64,000 nt of DNA from Acheta domesticus (taxonomy: Eukaryota; Arthropoda; Insecta; Orthoptera; Gryllidae). The stretch is taken from the NCBI GenBank assembly GCA_031308135.1, contig JAHLJT010003656.1, positions 51,747,665 to 51,811,664 of the forward strand. The letters run 5' to 3'. How positions within the stretch are numbered: the first letter of the stretch is position 1; the number at the start of each line of letters is the position of its first letter. Of the stretch, positions 1-11,650 are shown piece by piece. The notes beneath the pieces were generated by a model, which searched no databases, was not told where the DNA came from, and saw only the letters and a program-made list of their open reading frames with translations. Position numbers and translations under genes: made by a program.

Positions 1-604
1 AAAAGGTTTTTGTAACAAAAGTTTTTTGGTTCTATTTTGAACAACAGAGCAACTTTTACTACGATAATTTTAAAAAAGGTTTGTAATTGCTATGAATTGT
101 TACAGTTCGTGCATGGTAAAGTTCGACAAACTGACAGTTTTGTCCACTTTCCGGAATGTCGAAAGTTTTTATCTTGTCGATTTATCATTGCCTAGCTAAT
201 ATTTATGTACTTCAATGCACGCAATTTGTATGTCATTAAAACTGTAAATTTTAATTACAATTCAAATACTTCAATCATTTAATTCTAATACTTAACACTG
301 ATCATTATTTGTAAAGAAAATTATTTGATCGTCACTTTCCTCAAATAATTTAATTTCAATATTCAATTTTATACTTAACATGTGAAAAATTGCTACATTC
401 ATGTAATTATTTTATTCAGAAACGAGAACAAAATAGTGAAAGCAAAATTTTTACATATGTTTTATCAAAAAATGTATTCATGAATAAAGTTTAAGTGTAC
501 CGTCACACAAAATTTGACATTAATAATTATGTATCTTTATTCGATTCTAATAACTAGACCGCGGGATTTCATGGAATTGCATGTCTGTTTTTTTGTTATT
601 TGTT
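1..604. other. AT-rich intergenic DNA
   Basis: This stretch is AT-rich with short poly-A and poly-T runs. I see no coding pattern, tRNA box, terminal repeat or tandem repeat in it. Confidence 0.6.
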
Positions 605-745
605 AACTGTGACGTTATGGTAACTGTGAAAATGAAGTGATATGGTGATGATAGGGGGTGAAAGGATGAATAGAAATGCAACCATGCCCAAGGCGGGAGT
701 CGAACCCGCGATCCTTCGGTGCGAGATCGCTAAGAACTACCGGCG
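605..745 (-). mobile_element. SINE-A copy, tRNA-headed, partial
   Basis: Read on the minus strand this contains a tRNA-like B box inside GCGGGTTCGACTCCCGCC, preceded by GCGATCTCG and ACCGAAGG and followed by a body ending near CACAGTTACCATAACG. The same series occurs in the fuller plus-strand copy at 42212-42425, so the two are members of one family. This copy lacks the A-box end and the LINE-like 3' tail, so it is truncated or diverged at both sides. The head resembles a class II (Leu or Ser type) tRNA but does not fold into a complete one, so it is a SINE and not a tRNA gene. Confidence 0.75.
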
Positions 746-1949
746 TATATTCGTTTTTGTCTAGAAGTGTGTCGAAGTCAGTTATTTTTGTGTATTTCTC
801 TTTCGAAAGAAAAGTGAATTGGGCCAAGACAATACCAACATAATATGTCCGATAATATTCTGATATCATTGTTTTCACTTGATCGATTTACTTCCTGTAA
901 CTTTATTCGTGCACATGAACTTAGTGAATGGGCTGCTGGTACGGCGTCTTGTAAGAGAGCCATTTGTTCTCTCGCTTAATATCTTTTCGTTTATTAAAAT
1001 GGAATATATTTACTTTTATTAATCGCCTTTTGTACTACAGTGTAAATCAGGGTTCATCAAAAAGACGAGTCGAGAGCAAAGGGCCGTCGGCCACAGCCGG
1101 AGCGGATGGGCGCAGCAGCAGCGTGAGCGAGCGATTCCTGCTCAAGAGGGGGGGGGGGAGCGCGTTGAGAGGTAGAAAGCTATAAGTCGGAAAGTTCCGT
1201 TTCATGCAAGACGTCAATACAAAATGTGTCATGGCAAAAGGAAGCAAGAAGCTCTCGTGATAATAGTCCGATAATTTTTAAAAATAAATACGAAGAACAT
1301 TAAAAAATACAGGAGATAATACAAAATGATTTGTTTCTCAGAAATGTTTTAACCATGTTAAAGAGTATAATCTGCACGGTGAATCATGCAGCTGAGTACA
1401 AGTAAACTGATAAACGTATATTTTGAAAATAGATTTCATGAAATTTCTGATATGGAGTCAGATAACAAAGTTTTTGCTTTACCATTTTCAATCTTGACAG
1501 CGTAAATCACGATTTACATTTAAAAATATTGGATCTTCAAAATGATACAGAATTGAAAGACCAATTCCAACGCCAGGAAGATCTACTTAACTTTTAATAA
1601 AACATTATTCTGTTTTATGCTTTTTACTGTTTCCTAAGCTCCACAAGCATGCTGCCATTATTTTAAGTATGTTTAGGTCTAGACATGCTTGTAAGCAACA
1701 TTTGTTGAGAAATGATTCATTGAGAAAAATGTATCGTTGAATTAACAGTTCGGACCGTTCACGTAACAATGCGGAATCTCACCGCTGTGTGCAACTAATA
1801 TAATTAATAACATTCAATAATAATTAACAAACTTGAAAGCAATGTGTATAATTGCAGCACAATTAATTAACTTAAAGCATGTAAACGAATATTTTGATAT
1901 TTATAATAGCGCCCTAATTTGCCCCCCCCAATAAAAGATCCGAAATCCC
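746..1949. other. Intergenic DNA, no feature seen
   Basis: Mostly AT-rich. A short GC-richer patch with a run of G lies near 1085-1165. No conserved protein pattern was found on either strand. Confidence 0.5.
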
Positions 1950-2515
1950 GACCCTGGAAACAGCACAAACGACTGAACAGTTCTTTACAAATATCCCCCC
2001 CTTTAAAAGTAAATAATTACCCGACTACATGACCCCCTTCAAATAAACCAATCAAATGCCTAGGCGTCCTCCTGGATTCTCGTCTCGCACGGAAACCTCA
2101 TGTTATTTATAGACTAAATAAAACGTAAGGAACCCAACTTGAATTATATCCTCTTATTAATGAAATTTATTCCCTAAAAATTGAAAACTGCTTTTATACA
2201 AATCAGCCCTAAGACCCTCAATAACTTACGCAGCCCCAATCTGGGGAGCTAAGTTTCAAACCTTCCAGAATAGAGTGCTACGTAAAATTGCCTATGCCCT
2301 GTAGTATACGAGTATACTTGTATAACAAACAGAAAACTTCATCGAGAATTCGATATAGAACCACTTACAAATCACATTTCCTTATTGTCGTTCAAATTCT
2401 TTTCTTACCTCAAACTGCCCCTTGCACCAGTCACTTTAACCTCGGTAAAACTAGCGTTGTTCCTACAAGAATTAAAACCCGTCTTCCAAATGATCTGTTC
2501 CGTCCCTCATAACCT
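1950..2515 (+). mobile_element. Jockey-like LINE remnant (RT thumb region)
   Basis: Conceptual translation in shifting frames gives, in order, the pattern IKCLGVLLDSRL (the conserved stretch after the RT palm), ALRPSITYAAPIWG (the RT thumb motif LRP..tYA.piW of the Jockey/CR1 group) and FQNRVLRKIAYA. Weaker similarity to the following Jockey C-terminal segment (HREFDIEPLT) runs on to about 2515. Stops and frame changes separate the pieces, so it cannot encode an enzyme. No 5' half, endonuclease or poly-A tail is visible. Family assignment beyond Jockey-like is inference; the identity as non-LTR RT is well supported by the motif order. Confidence 0.65.
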
Positions 2516-3484
2516 AAAGAAATAGTTATCTCGCCTCTCACTCTATATCTAGCTTTCCTGTCGCCTTCAGTTTCATAAAATTCACAACCGTCGTCAGAGA
2601 GGCACCTAGTAGGGACTTCCTCGCTCAGAAATAGGGCTATGATGGTGCGCTGATTTCCAGTGACTCGTACCTTCGGGCACTTTGGGGCATCCATCCATTA
2701 TAATACATATGTAAAAGCTAACACTCACCTGTAAAGTGATAATCTCACTGACCCAGTTAAATAAAATTTTTACCAGTTCTTTCTTGAAATTACATTCATA
2801 CAATGGCATCCCCCGATCCATATTCATAGCGGAGGTGAATATTCCACCGCCATCGTGAGGATTCACAGCTAGGGTCTCCCCGTCTCCGAAGTTTTTAGTT
2901 CCGATCTCGCAATCGATAACAAAACCATTAGGTAAACGTTGAATTTCTTAATTAAAATTAAATTATTTTCATGATTTATTATTTATCTTGTGTACAGAGA
3001 TCACGACTCTGAAATGTTGCAATGGCATTTTGCAGACGTTTAGTTGTTAGAACTCGTGTACCATTTCAGCTCATTACCAGAATTATACATAAATTAATGC
3101 TCTTTATTGTATATTCTACGGAAGTAAGAGACGACTTGTACCAACCGTTCACAAGAAATGCAACAGTAAGAATATAAAGATACATCTTTATAAAATGTTC
3201 AAAAAAATCGAATATCAACATAAAATGCATTAAACGCAAGCTGCTCATGTTGAATGCTCTCGAATTTGTCTTTTTTTGAAGTTGCAAACTCGTAGCACTT
3301 GATGTACGTAGCGATTGGTTTAACCCTAATTCGCAACTCGCAACATGTATGTTGGCATGACGCAGAGCGGTCTATTGTGTAGCACGAAGCAACAAAAAAA
3401 AAGCCGTGTGGCGAACTGCGACCTTTCGCCACCGCGACGGCCTTCCGCGTCAGGAAACCGCGAATACCAACAGTAAACCTCTGA
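2516..3484. other. Intergenic DNA, no feature seen
   Basis: Mixed-composition sequence with only short chance open frames on either strand. Nothing recognised. Confidence 0.5.
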
Positions 3485-4490
3485 ATATCTGATCGATGGC
3501 GGTGGCGGGAGGGGGGGAGGGGCATTATGCGCGCGCACTCTTGTTAGCAGTGAAGCGGTCGCTATCGGGCCGCTGCCATCGCGATGCCAACTGAAAGTGC
3601 ACTCTTCACGAGCGACTCGCCATCGACGCGAGCCCCTCGCTCCGCTTGCTCCGACGGCGCCGGCGCCCGACAGCGGGCTCTGCTGGTGCCGCCCACCCCA
3701 CCCCACCCCACCCCACCCCACCCCGCCTCACGTCCCGCTGCGCCCCGCCGGTTCACGTCACGCCCCCGCCACGCCGAACCCACTCCCACCACGATCCGTT
3801 CCACCCTTCATCGCCACACTCCACCCTTTTGCATCCCCCGCCCATCACTTCCCTCTACCCGCCCCACCCCACTCCCAGCCCTCCCCGTGCCACGTCCCGC
3901 TGCGCCTGGCCAATATATGTCATGCCCCGCTAGGCCGAAACCACTCTCGCTACCTCACGCCACGATCCGTTCCCCCTCCCTCACCGCGCCACGTATCGCT
4001 CATCCCCTTATAACCACATCCCACCCTTTTGCACCCCGGCCGACTTCACTCTACCCGCCCCGCCCCGCCCCACTCCCGCCCCACTCGCAGCCCTCGCCGT
4101 GCCACGTCCCCTCCTCCACGTCATACCCGCTACGCCGAGCCCACTCCCGTTGTCCCTGGACACTTTCCGCCCCATCCTTCAGAGCCGCGTCACGCCACTC
4201 TTTTTTCACCCCCACCGATCACGTCATGCTCGCTTCGCACCATGCGCCACGCCCCGCCCCTCAGCCCTCGTCAATTCACACCCGGCTACGCCCTCTCACT
4301 CCACCGACGCCAAGCCCACGACCCGCTCCAGTCGCCATCGCCACGCCACGCCATGCCACGCAGCGCCACACCCCGTCCCATTGCACGCTGCCACGTCACG
4401 CTCCCTTCGCACTATCCCGCTCAGTGCCACTCCGCCTCTTCTCTCGCCTCGCCGGCTAAGGTGGCGCAGGGCGGCCGCCGTTGCCGCTGC
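3485..4490. repeat. C-rich low-complexity tract
   Basis: About 1 kb in which the plus strand is dominated by C with recurring words such as CCACGTC, CCCGCCCC and CACGCC, including a pure (CCACC)n block at about 3690-3725. Periodicity is loose, so it is cryptically simple sequence and not a clean minisatellite. All frames stay open because the composition avoids stop codons; the predicted Pro/Arg/Ser/His polypeptides are not credible proteins. Confidence 0.7.
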
Positions 4491-4494
4491 AGCT

Positions 4495-4740
4495 GATGAG
4501 CGCGAGGTCCTAGTGTTCGAGTGCCCACAATCGCGGATTTTCCATGGTGGCTCGAAAAGTGACGTCGAATTCAGCCGCTGGCTGAAGAAGACTTCTAGCG
4601 GCCGGCTACTCTCATCGGTAGTTTTCCGTGGTTTCTCTGATCAACACCAGGCGAATGTCGCAACAGAACCCTGAAAAATGAGCCACGGACTGCACGCCAT
4701 CCTCTCTTCCTCATCCTTGTCCCAGCCTCCCCCGTTCGTA

Positions 4741-4783
<43 letters not shown>

Positions 4784-5040
4784 ACACTCACACTCACACT
4801 CACACACTTCATACACTACATTGTGATTCGTGCAGGGAGACCACCCGACCGCTCATAACGTTCCCCGGCTGGGGCGGTGTCCCGCTGGCGGAGATGCCTT
4901 GAGAGCGAACCCCTCGGCCAGCGCGGCGTGTGTGTCAGAGCCGAATCTCACGTTCCAGCCCGGGAGGAACACCGGGATGTAGCATGCACCACAGCGACGA
5001 GAGTAATGACCTTAGCACGAGACACGGAGTGATGAAAGGG
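4495..5040 (+). mobile_element. SINE-B copy, diverged
   Basis: The segments GTCGAATTCAG, TTCTAGCGGCCGGCTACTC, CCGTGGTTTCTCTGATCAAC, CAGGCGAATG, GCCACGGACTGC and CCGGCTGGGGCGGTG occur in the same order and spacing as in the near-complete SINE-B copies at 19130 and 32720. A (CA)n microsatellite has expanded in the middle (4744-4806), where other copies have a short ACACACAC stretch. The tRNA-like head is degraded and the 3' end fades out near 5040. Confidence 0.7.
4744..4806. repeat. (CA)n microsatellite
   Basis: Perfect CA dinucleotides to about 4781, then ACTCAC hexamers to about 4806. It lies inside a SINE-B copy, at the position where that family carries a short CA-rich segment. Confidence 0.95.
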
Positions 5041-5159
5041 AATCGCCTCGTTGCCTGGCGTGCCGCCTCGGCCCGCACCCAGGCCGTCCCTTCCCTCGCC
5101 CTGGCCGACTCCTTTCGCTCCGCTCTCCTGTCGCTCCCGCGCCATCTGCGCGCGCCTAA

Positions 5160-5625
5160 CGGCGTGTGACGCCGCCCCCGCCGCCTCCCGCCGCCCCCCG
5201 CCGCAACCCCCCGCAGCCCCCCGCTGCCCCCCGCAGGCCCCCGCTGCCCCCCGCCCGCCCCCCGCCGCCCCCCGCCGCCCACCGCCGCCCCCCGCCGCCC
5301 CCGCCGCCCCCGCCGTCCCTCGCCGCCCCGCCGCCCCTCGCCGCCCCTCGCCGCCCCTCGCCGCCCCTCGCCGCCCCCGCCACCCTTGCCGCCCCCGCCG
5401 CCCCCTGCCGCCCTCGCCGCCCCCGCCGCCCCCGCCGCCCCCGCCGCCCCCCGGCGCCCCCCGCCGCCCCCGCCGTCCCTCGCCGCCCCCGCCACCCCTC
5501 GCCGCCCCCGCCACCCCCGCCGCCCTCGCTGCCCCCGCCGCCCCCGCTGCCCCCTCCGCCCTCGCCGCCCCTGCCTCCCCTGCCGCCCCCGCCGCCCATG
5601 CCGCCCTCGCCGCCGCCCGCCACGC
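5160..5625. repeat. (CCGCCC)n GC-rich tandem tract
   Basis: Some 460 bp of CCGCCCC, CCGCCCT and CCGCAGCC units with almost no A or T on the plus strand. The G-run strand (minus) could form G-quadruplexes. The Pro/Ala and Gly/Arg open frames on both strands are products of the repeat and are not annotated as genes. Confidence 0.9.
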
Positions 5626-6039
5626 GCTCCCTGCAGCGCACTCAGCGCCGCCATCGCGACCGCGGCCCATGCGGCGACGGCAGCCACGTGGGCGGAGGGG
5701 GACCCTAGTTACGTCTTCCAAGTTTCACAACTCAGTTAAGAATGTTTTTGTAATTAATATTTTTCGTTTCTGTCTATATTTTTAATACATATCAATCACT
5801 TGGTCCATCATTTACAAGGCATCAGACATCAGGTGGCAAATAAATAAATATAATATATAAAACAATGGAAAAGTACAAAACAGAAGAATTACAAAAATTA
5901 ATATACACAAGTCAACAGAATGCACCTTGTTAAAAACTTAAGAAAAAATTGAAGACGATATTACTAACAGTATGAAAGTATGAAAGAAATTAGAGAAAGA
6001 GATTGTAAAAACAGACAGAAAAATTAAAAATAACAATAA
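5626..6039. other. Spacer between GC tract and Penelope remnant
   Basis: An abrupt change from the GC tract to AT-rich DNA near 5705. It may include the 3' region of the Penelope remnant at 6040-6200, but no terminal repeat or hammerhead-like motif is visible. Confidence 0.4.
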
Positions 6040-6200
6040 GACTTCTTCATTTTTAGAAAATATGTTCAATAAACCATATATTTTTGTAAATTTATTGGAT
6101 TCTACCTGTGTATTTAAGCTAGGAGAAGTTTTGATGTATAGCGTTTCTAATATCAATCTAGGATAAGAATTTTTTTTCTCAGAAACGAAAAGAGATACCG
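6040..6200 (-). mobile_element. Penelope-like element fragment (C-terminal region)
   Basis: The minus-strand frame reads KKNSYPRLILETLYIK then SLNTQVESNKF. This matches the end of the frame at 41955-42209 (RRFPRLISETLQIK then TLNTNVEMN). Both resemble the extreme C-terminal end, after the GIY-YIG endonuclease, of Penelope-like polyproteins, where a P-R-(I/L)-x-E-x-L-x-I pattern is followed by an LN motif. Only about 45 codons are recognisable, so this is a short 3' relic. The open frame continues beyond both ends of the similarity without further recognisable domains. Confidence 0.6.
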
Positions 6201-6239
6201 ACACGCGGTTTGCGGCGTTCTTTTCATCGCCAAAAGCTA

Positions 6240-6400
6240 TAGCAACGTGATGTTTAGCGGTGCGAGGGAGTGAAAAGCGTAAAAGTTCCGTGCGCGGGGT
6301 CCGAACCCAGGACGCCGACAGACCCCCGAAAAATTCCTGGCGACGCCTCTTTGCAAGACAAACAAGAAAGCTCGTGACCTCAAAAGCTCTCCGACGCGTC
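6240..6400 (-). mobile_element. Possible tRNA-headed SINE fragment
   Basis: On the minus strand the segment CTGGGTTCGGACCCCG looks like a Pol III B box within a GC-rich 100-bp block, unlike the AT-rich surroundings. No A box at the right distance and no second copy in the window were found, so this stays tentative. Confidence 0.25.
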
Positions 6401-6524
6401 GTTTCCACGTAAAAAAAAATGGGCAAAATCGCACTTGGCGGGGATTTACGTAAGATCGAATCGTTCGATTGATTGCTGAGTTGGAACGAATCGTTGAAGT
6501 CCTCCAATTGTGAAAAAAATTGAA

Positions 6525-6850
6525 TTTATTGAGTCAGGTACAAAGTACGTATTTGGCATTTTGGTTCGACTGTCCGACGTTGCCGCGTAGCTAACGGTGC
6601 CCTCATGCATGGGCCTGGTTTAACTCCTTCGCTGGCGAGGTAACAGGGAGACGTGGCGAACACACGCATTCCCTTCACCGCAACTAGCAAACTCCACCTG
6701 CCTGAGCTTTTTATTCGTCACACAGAAACTGAGATTATTTTAATGGAAAACTATGGCTTTACTTTTCGTTTGATCGGGAATCGAACCCGGGGTCACACAA
6801 CGGAAAGCCGGTACGCTACCATGAGCCTTCCTAGAAGCGAATTATACTCG
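6525..6850 (-). mobile_element. tRNA-headed SINE (family C)
   Basis: On the minus strand a head with GGCTCATGGTAGCGTACCGG (A-box region) is followed 20-25 bases later by CCGGGTTCGATTCCCG, an excellent B box with a T-arm-like stem. The body then runs about 230 bp and ends in CAATAAATTCAATTTTTTT on the minus strand. The anticodon region does not pair, so it is a tRNA-derived retroposon and not a tRNA gene. No other copy was seen in this window. Confidence 0.6.
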
Positions 6851-7584
6851 CATACCACTTTTTGAAATCTATATGCATATCTTGCATTGATTTAAGGTAT
6901 CAGGGGTTCAGGCCCACTTTTCGCCAGGACGATGGTCCCTAGGGAGTCAGTATGGATGCAATTCGTATTGGCGGGCTGCTTGGTCGATTGTTTTCATGGT
7001 TTCACGAACCACGGACCGTGCACGATAGCTTCTTCACCATCCTGCCCAATTTTCCGTCCGCGGAGAATAAACCGTGCGGATCCCCGATCCCAACCCTCGC
7101 AGGTTTAGAACGACCGGACAATGCTCGAATTAGTCTGAATCGCCGTGAATATTAAAGACATTTCTATGACCAGGTGCATAAGATTTGTGGAAAATAAGCC
7201 AATTACGTCTTATAAGAGTTATCGAAATGTGTACTTCTACATCGACATAATCATTTTTGAAACTTCACATCACTGAAATAAGTATTTGTAATCCATTTTT
7301 CTGTTACTTTGCTTTCGCTATGTATTGCTGGTGTGTTCTTGTTTGTTCAGGAAGAGTCTTTGCGTCTGGTATTGACATAATTGCAGCAGAACCCATTGAG
7401 GCTGTCTTTGCTTTATTGAATGCATTAATAGCATTGTACATCCCATACTCTTAATTCTGGTAATGAATTTAGTATAAAGTTTCCAACTTTTTTTCGCGAA
7501 TATTCCGATCAACCCGTCACAAAATGCGGTATCAGGAGAGGCGCACCCGAGATCTCCCAAGGTTGCCGTAGATTTCCTCAGATC
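6851..7584. other. Intergenic DNA, nothing firm
   Basis: A moderately GC segment at 6890-7160 has weak resemblance to the middle of SINE-B (CCACGGACCGTGCACGAT), but order and spacing of the other SINE-B blocks are not maintained. The rest is AT-rich with no recognised feature. Confidence 0.4.
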
Positions 7585-7610
7585 AGTGGTTTTCAAATTT
7601 TTTGCTGCCT
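7585..7610 (+). repeat. Solitary hAT-like terminal sequence
   Basis: CAGTGGTTTTCAAATTTTTT matches the general form of many hAT terminal inverted repeats (CAGNGGTTYTCAAA). No partner end or 8-bp duplication was found nearby, so it may be a remnant or a chance match. Confidence 0.35.
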
Positions 7611-10600
7611 TGACTTCCTTCTGCACAGCCTCCCCTAATTAAAAGTAAATTGTTATTAACAACCTAATATTTTACCTGAAAATAAGGCTTCCATGTATTC
7701 TTTTTAGTTTCTTGCTGCGAAGTAGAGAGGATGTTATGTAATGCTACGCGAGAAAACGACGAATTTTCGGCAGAAAAACTCTTATTACTTTGTGGCGTCG
7801 TTTAATTACTCAAATACAGACACGAAGGACTCGTAAAAACAAGTTTATTAATAACTAAAGAAGTACATACAATGTTGTACAAGTTCATTTGCTTTATCCG
7901 TGCTTTACGTAACCCTCCTAAGAACAGTTTATCTTACCCGCCACCCGCGACTGCCTTGCGAGTCGCCCACCCGCCCTTGCTTGACCGCAAGAACAGCGAA
8001 TCGCTTGACCGCGTCGCTAAAGATGAGACTGATGTCTCCCCCGGACAAGTCCGGCCGCTCGCCCTGGAGCGCAGTACATGAGCACTTAATGAAGATACCA
8101 ATTCGGCGCCGTACCGCAAAAGGATCCTGGCTAATATGCCCTTACCTCACCTTAAATAGATTCGGTCACATGACCGACCGATCACATGATTTATTCCCAC
8201 TTCGTAGCTAAAGTGACGTGGGTGCCCCTCGTGACCTCCCTCCCAGAGCTTGGTAGGCGCCGTCTGTGACGTATACAGCAGACCACTGTGACGTGTCTTG
8301 CCGCCCCCCTGGCCTCCGCACCCTTTCTACTTCCTGGCTCAGCCTAAACCCATCTTAGACACGCCCCCTTCCTGCTCAACCTAATGGTCTGTCTATTTGT
8401 GGCTTCCTGTCTTTTGGTACATTTGTCTATTGGTACATCCTGTCTTTTATGTATGCAAGCGTCACTATGCCACAACTTATTTCTGTCAGTCTGTTGTCAG
8501 TCCGTCTGTGAACAACGATAGTGGCTAAACCGTTCAGCCGGTTTTGTCCAAAATTGATATTTCCCAATTGATCTGGCTGATGTCGCGCCTCCTTGAATTT
8601 GAAACCGATATTTTAATTTTGGAGGGTACTTTACATGAAGCCTCTGGGATATTTCCCAAATTTTCAAAAAAGAATTGGGGAACTTCCATTTTCATTTTTT
8701 AAATTTTCATAAAAAATTTCCATTAAAAAAATGTTGTTGGATAGTATGAAGGACGTTTAAGAGAATGGTGCAGGTCTCATGTTCGTTAAAAATCCTGATT
8801 TTTCGAAAATTGCAAAGTTCAGCATTTTTTCGGCATCTTCTTACAACTAAAATATTAATGATAGAGATTTTTCCCCTCATTGACATCTTTTTCTTAAAGA
8901 TTGGTTTTGAAATATGGTCATGTACAATTTTTCGAAAATGAGTTCTTTTCGTGTAATGTTGCGTGAAAATACGAGAGAGAAAGTTGTGTTTTAGTTCTAG
9001 TTCATTGTATAGTACTTACAGTGTAATGCAATAATTACTTGCAAAATAATGATTACTTACAAAATAATTATTGCTAATCATTTGCACTATTCACTGTTGT
9101 ATTTACTGAATTTAAATACTATTTGACAAAATTAGGAAAACTAAGGAAAATTAAAAAGGAACAATGATGGTTCAGAAAGAGAGATGAATGGGCTTATTTG
9201 ATGTCACTCAGTTCATCGAATTTCCACACTAATTTATAAAATGGCAATACGCATCTCTTTCTCGACATTTATTCTTAATCTGTATTTTGTCTTGGTTGTC
9301 ACCCTGGCTGAAAATAGGCAGTTCTCGCTCCTTACCTCCGTAACTGTCGCCCCTCTCTGGAGAGGCTCGCCTTACGATTTGAGTAACTCTTAGATGAATG
9401 GAGGTGGGACTTGTATGAGAATGGAGGATGGAACCATTGATGAACAGAAAGGTGAAATACGCCTATCGAGGTCCGTGTTTTCAGGCACTGCCCAGTATCC
9501 GCCTGGAGCAGCCATTATGTTGGTGCATTCCGAAATAAAAGAAAACAGATTATTTAACCGCTTATTAAATCTACCCACAGATTTTGTGCGTTAGTATTTC
9601 AATACGGTGTGCAGGTGAATTTTAATTAAACCGTTGAAACGAGATAACAGAATTGCTGGATTTCGAATGTTTTTTTTGTTGAAGTTTGCGTTTATTAAAT
9701 GTGTAGCAGTGTAATAACATATCATGGTGGAATCAAATAGGAAATTCGAATGTAAACATATTTTAAAAATCAGTAATTCTTAAAATCACTCTAGTTAAAT
9801 TATTATTTATTTGACAAAATTCTCGAGTTAAGCGAATAATAATTATTGACTTTCGCAGTTAAATAGTTCGCGTTTCCACTAGTTTTCGTTGCCAATGGGG
9901 GACAATTTTTTTTGTGATAAAAATTCTCTTGAACGAATTCTCGACTATAAGAGAAATACTCCTAAATATTAACACCCGTAACCTGGCGTACAAATGTTAT
10001 TCTTGCTGAATCTGCCAGGATCCATAATCAACTTGATACAGCAGCAATAATTGTTCCGAAAGTTTGTGTTAAAACACATCATTGAAAATCGTAAGCTTTA
10101 ATTCCAATTCTGAAGATACTGGTTTTCTAGTGAGAAAACGAGGTTCCCAGTGACGAATTTTCACTTTTAACACTTGACGTGTCTGAGTCCATTTCAGAGG
10201 AAATACGAAAACCGAGCAATCCCTGTGGAGAAATAAGCGGTTTATTTAATACTAGAGAACGGAGTTTTTGGTAAACATATTTTAAATCGCGTGTGATGTT
10301 TTACGCAAATCGAAACCTCAAAAAATGGGCATTTATTTTACCTAAAACACTTTTTCGCAATTTTAAAATTAAAATAAATATTTTTTTGTTTTTGCTGCAA
10401 AAGTACGAGTATATATTTTTGAAGATTTGCATTTATTCTCTTTTTCTGAAGTAGTGCTCTAACAATACGTGCCATCGCTATTCTCGTTCTAGTTATTTAT
10501 CGGTGCATTCATCTGCAGAGGTGCGTTCCAGATAATTGCCAAGATGTTTCTCCTGCACACGCGCTGAAACACAATACAGAAGAGAAACTAAATTTAATGT

Positions 10601-10925
10601 CCTGTCCGATTCGCGCAGCCCAATGAAAGGGGTCTTCTTGGAATTCAGGTTATTGAGACCTTTCTCGAGACGGTGGCTGGTATCTCACAGCGTGAATGCG
10701 GGCTCTATTCCTGGAATAAGCAGTCGTGACCATTCCAGACATCGAGGTATCTGGCGCGTTTGAGCTTCTTCATATTCCCAGAACTGTTAACTCACTCGTC
10801 CCTAATGTGATTCACTTTCTCTTGAAAAAATGAGTAGAACTCGGAAGACAACTGCCTTGCGAAGGCATTGCTTTCTGTGGGTCGCTCATGCTCATGTGTT
10901 ATTTTCTCAAGGCCTGAGACATTTC
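7611..10925. other. Intergenic DNA, no feature seen
   Basis: AT-rich apart from a mildly GC block at about 7930-8340. Short poly-T and poly-A runs with repeated TTTTCGAAAAT-like words occur at 8640-8960. No conserved coding pattern, terminal repeat or RNA gene was found. Confidence 0.5.
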
Positions 10926-11240
10926 TTCAGCAGCGGCGAGTCTTCGTTTGTGTTCAGCTCTCTTTTAGTGACTGTAAAGATTCCGAAGTAAAGGCGAAGG
11001 TTGAGGACCGCTTGAACAGATATAAATCGGAATTTGAAGATGTTTTTACCATTGATGGAAAAATTGTCTGTTAACCGTATCCATTGTGGTCGAACAGCGT
11101 TTCCAAGGATTTAAGCGACAACAAATGTGTTCAAAATGCAACACGTGTAAAAGCTCAACACACATTTGTGTGCCAAACTCTGCCAACACAAGCACGCCTT
11201 AAAAAATCTCCATGTATTGTGCATACTAGTATTGTGCTTC
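10926..11240 (+). pseudogene. Possible hAT/CGGBP1-like zinc-finger relic
   Basis: Around 10970-11070 the frame reads VEDRLNRYKSEFEDVFTIDG then KIVC. That resembles the start of BED or CGGBP1-like fingers linked to hAT transposases, which typically have F-x-x-D-G-K-x-x-x-C before a C-x2-C and H-x-H finger. The expected second cysteine and histidines can only be approximated by changing frame after a stop at about 11072. This is a weak, partial match and may be chance. Confidence 0.25.
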
Positions 11241-11585
11241 TGATTCTGTTGACGTACTACTCTTACAATGTAAACAACCTTTAATTTTATCTCACCCATT
11301 CGCATCTAATGAAGAAAACCAGCCGCCAATCCAATATGTGGAGGAATATTATCAACGTCACATATCTTCGAGTGTTTTAGTCTTCAAAATCTACGAATCT
11401 CTCCTGGCATCAAGAACGAAATTTATTAAATTTTTAATTCAATAGAAGGTTTCAAAAGTAATTTAACTTTTCTTAATTTGGTTGGTTTTCATAATATGAT
11501 CTGATTGCAAAATTTATAATACCTCTTATTTTATTTTATTATGTTTATTCTAAATTTTAAAAAATGTATCTCTAGTATAAATCAG

Positions 11586-11650
11586 TAGTGGTCGCTAATG
11601 ACCATGGATCTTTTTAAAGCGACCTTAAATAAACAAATTTTAAAAAATCT
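11586..11650 (+). mobile_element. LINE/SINE 3' tail remnant
   Basis: GTGGTCGCTAATGACC, then a short spacer, then AAGCGACCTTAAATAAAC and an A-rich end. This matches the 3' terminal module of SINE-A (42375-42425) and of the LINE 3' ends at 19740 and 44171. Only the tail is present, which fits a severely 5'-truncated retroposon. Confidence 0.6.

Noticed and set aside
3326..5785. Multiple overlapping open frames of 95-291 codons
   Set aside because: C-rich and (CCGCCC)n low-complexity DNA, with five or more frames open simultaneously.
6770..6840. Functional tRNA gene on the minus strand
   Set aside because: Good B box and T arm, but no paired anticodon stem, and the sequence continues into a SINE-like body.
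6950..7160. SINE-B fragment
   Set aside because: Only one block (CCACGGACCGTGCACGAT) resembles the family; neighbouring blocks are absent.
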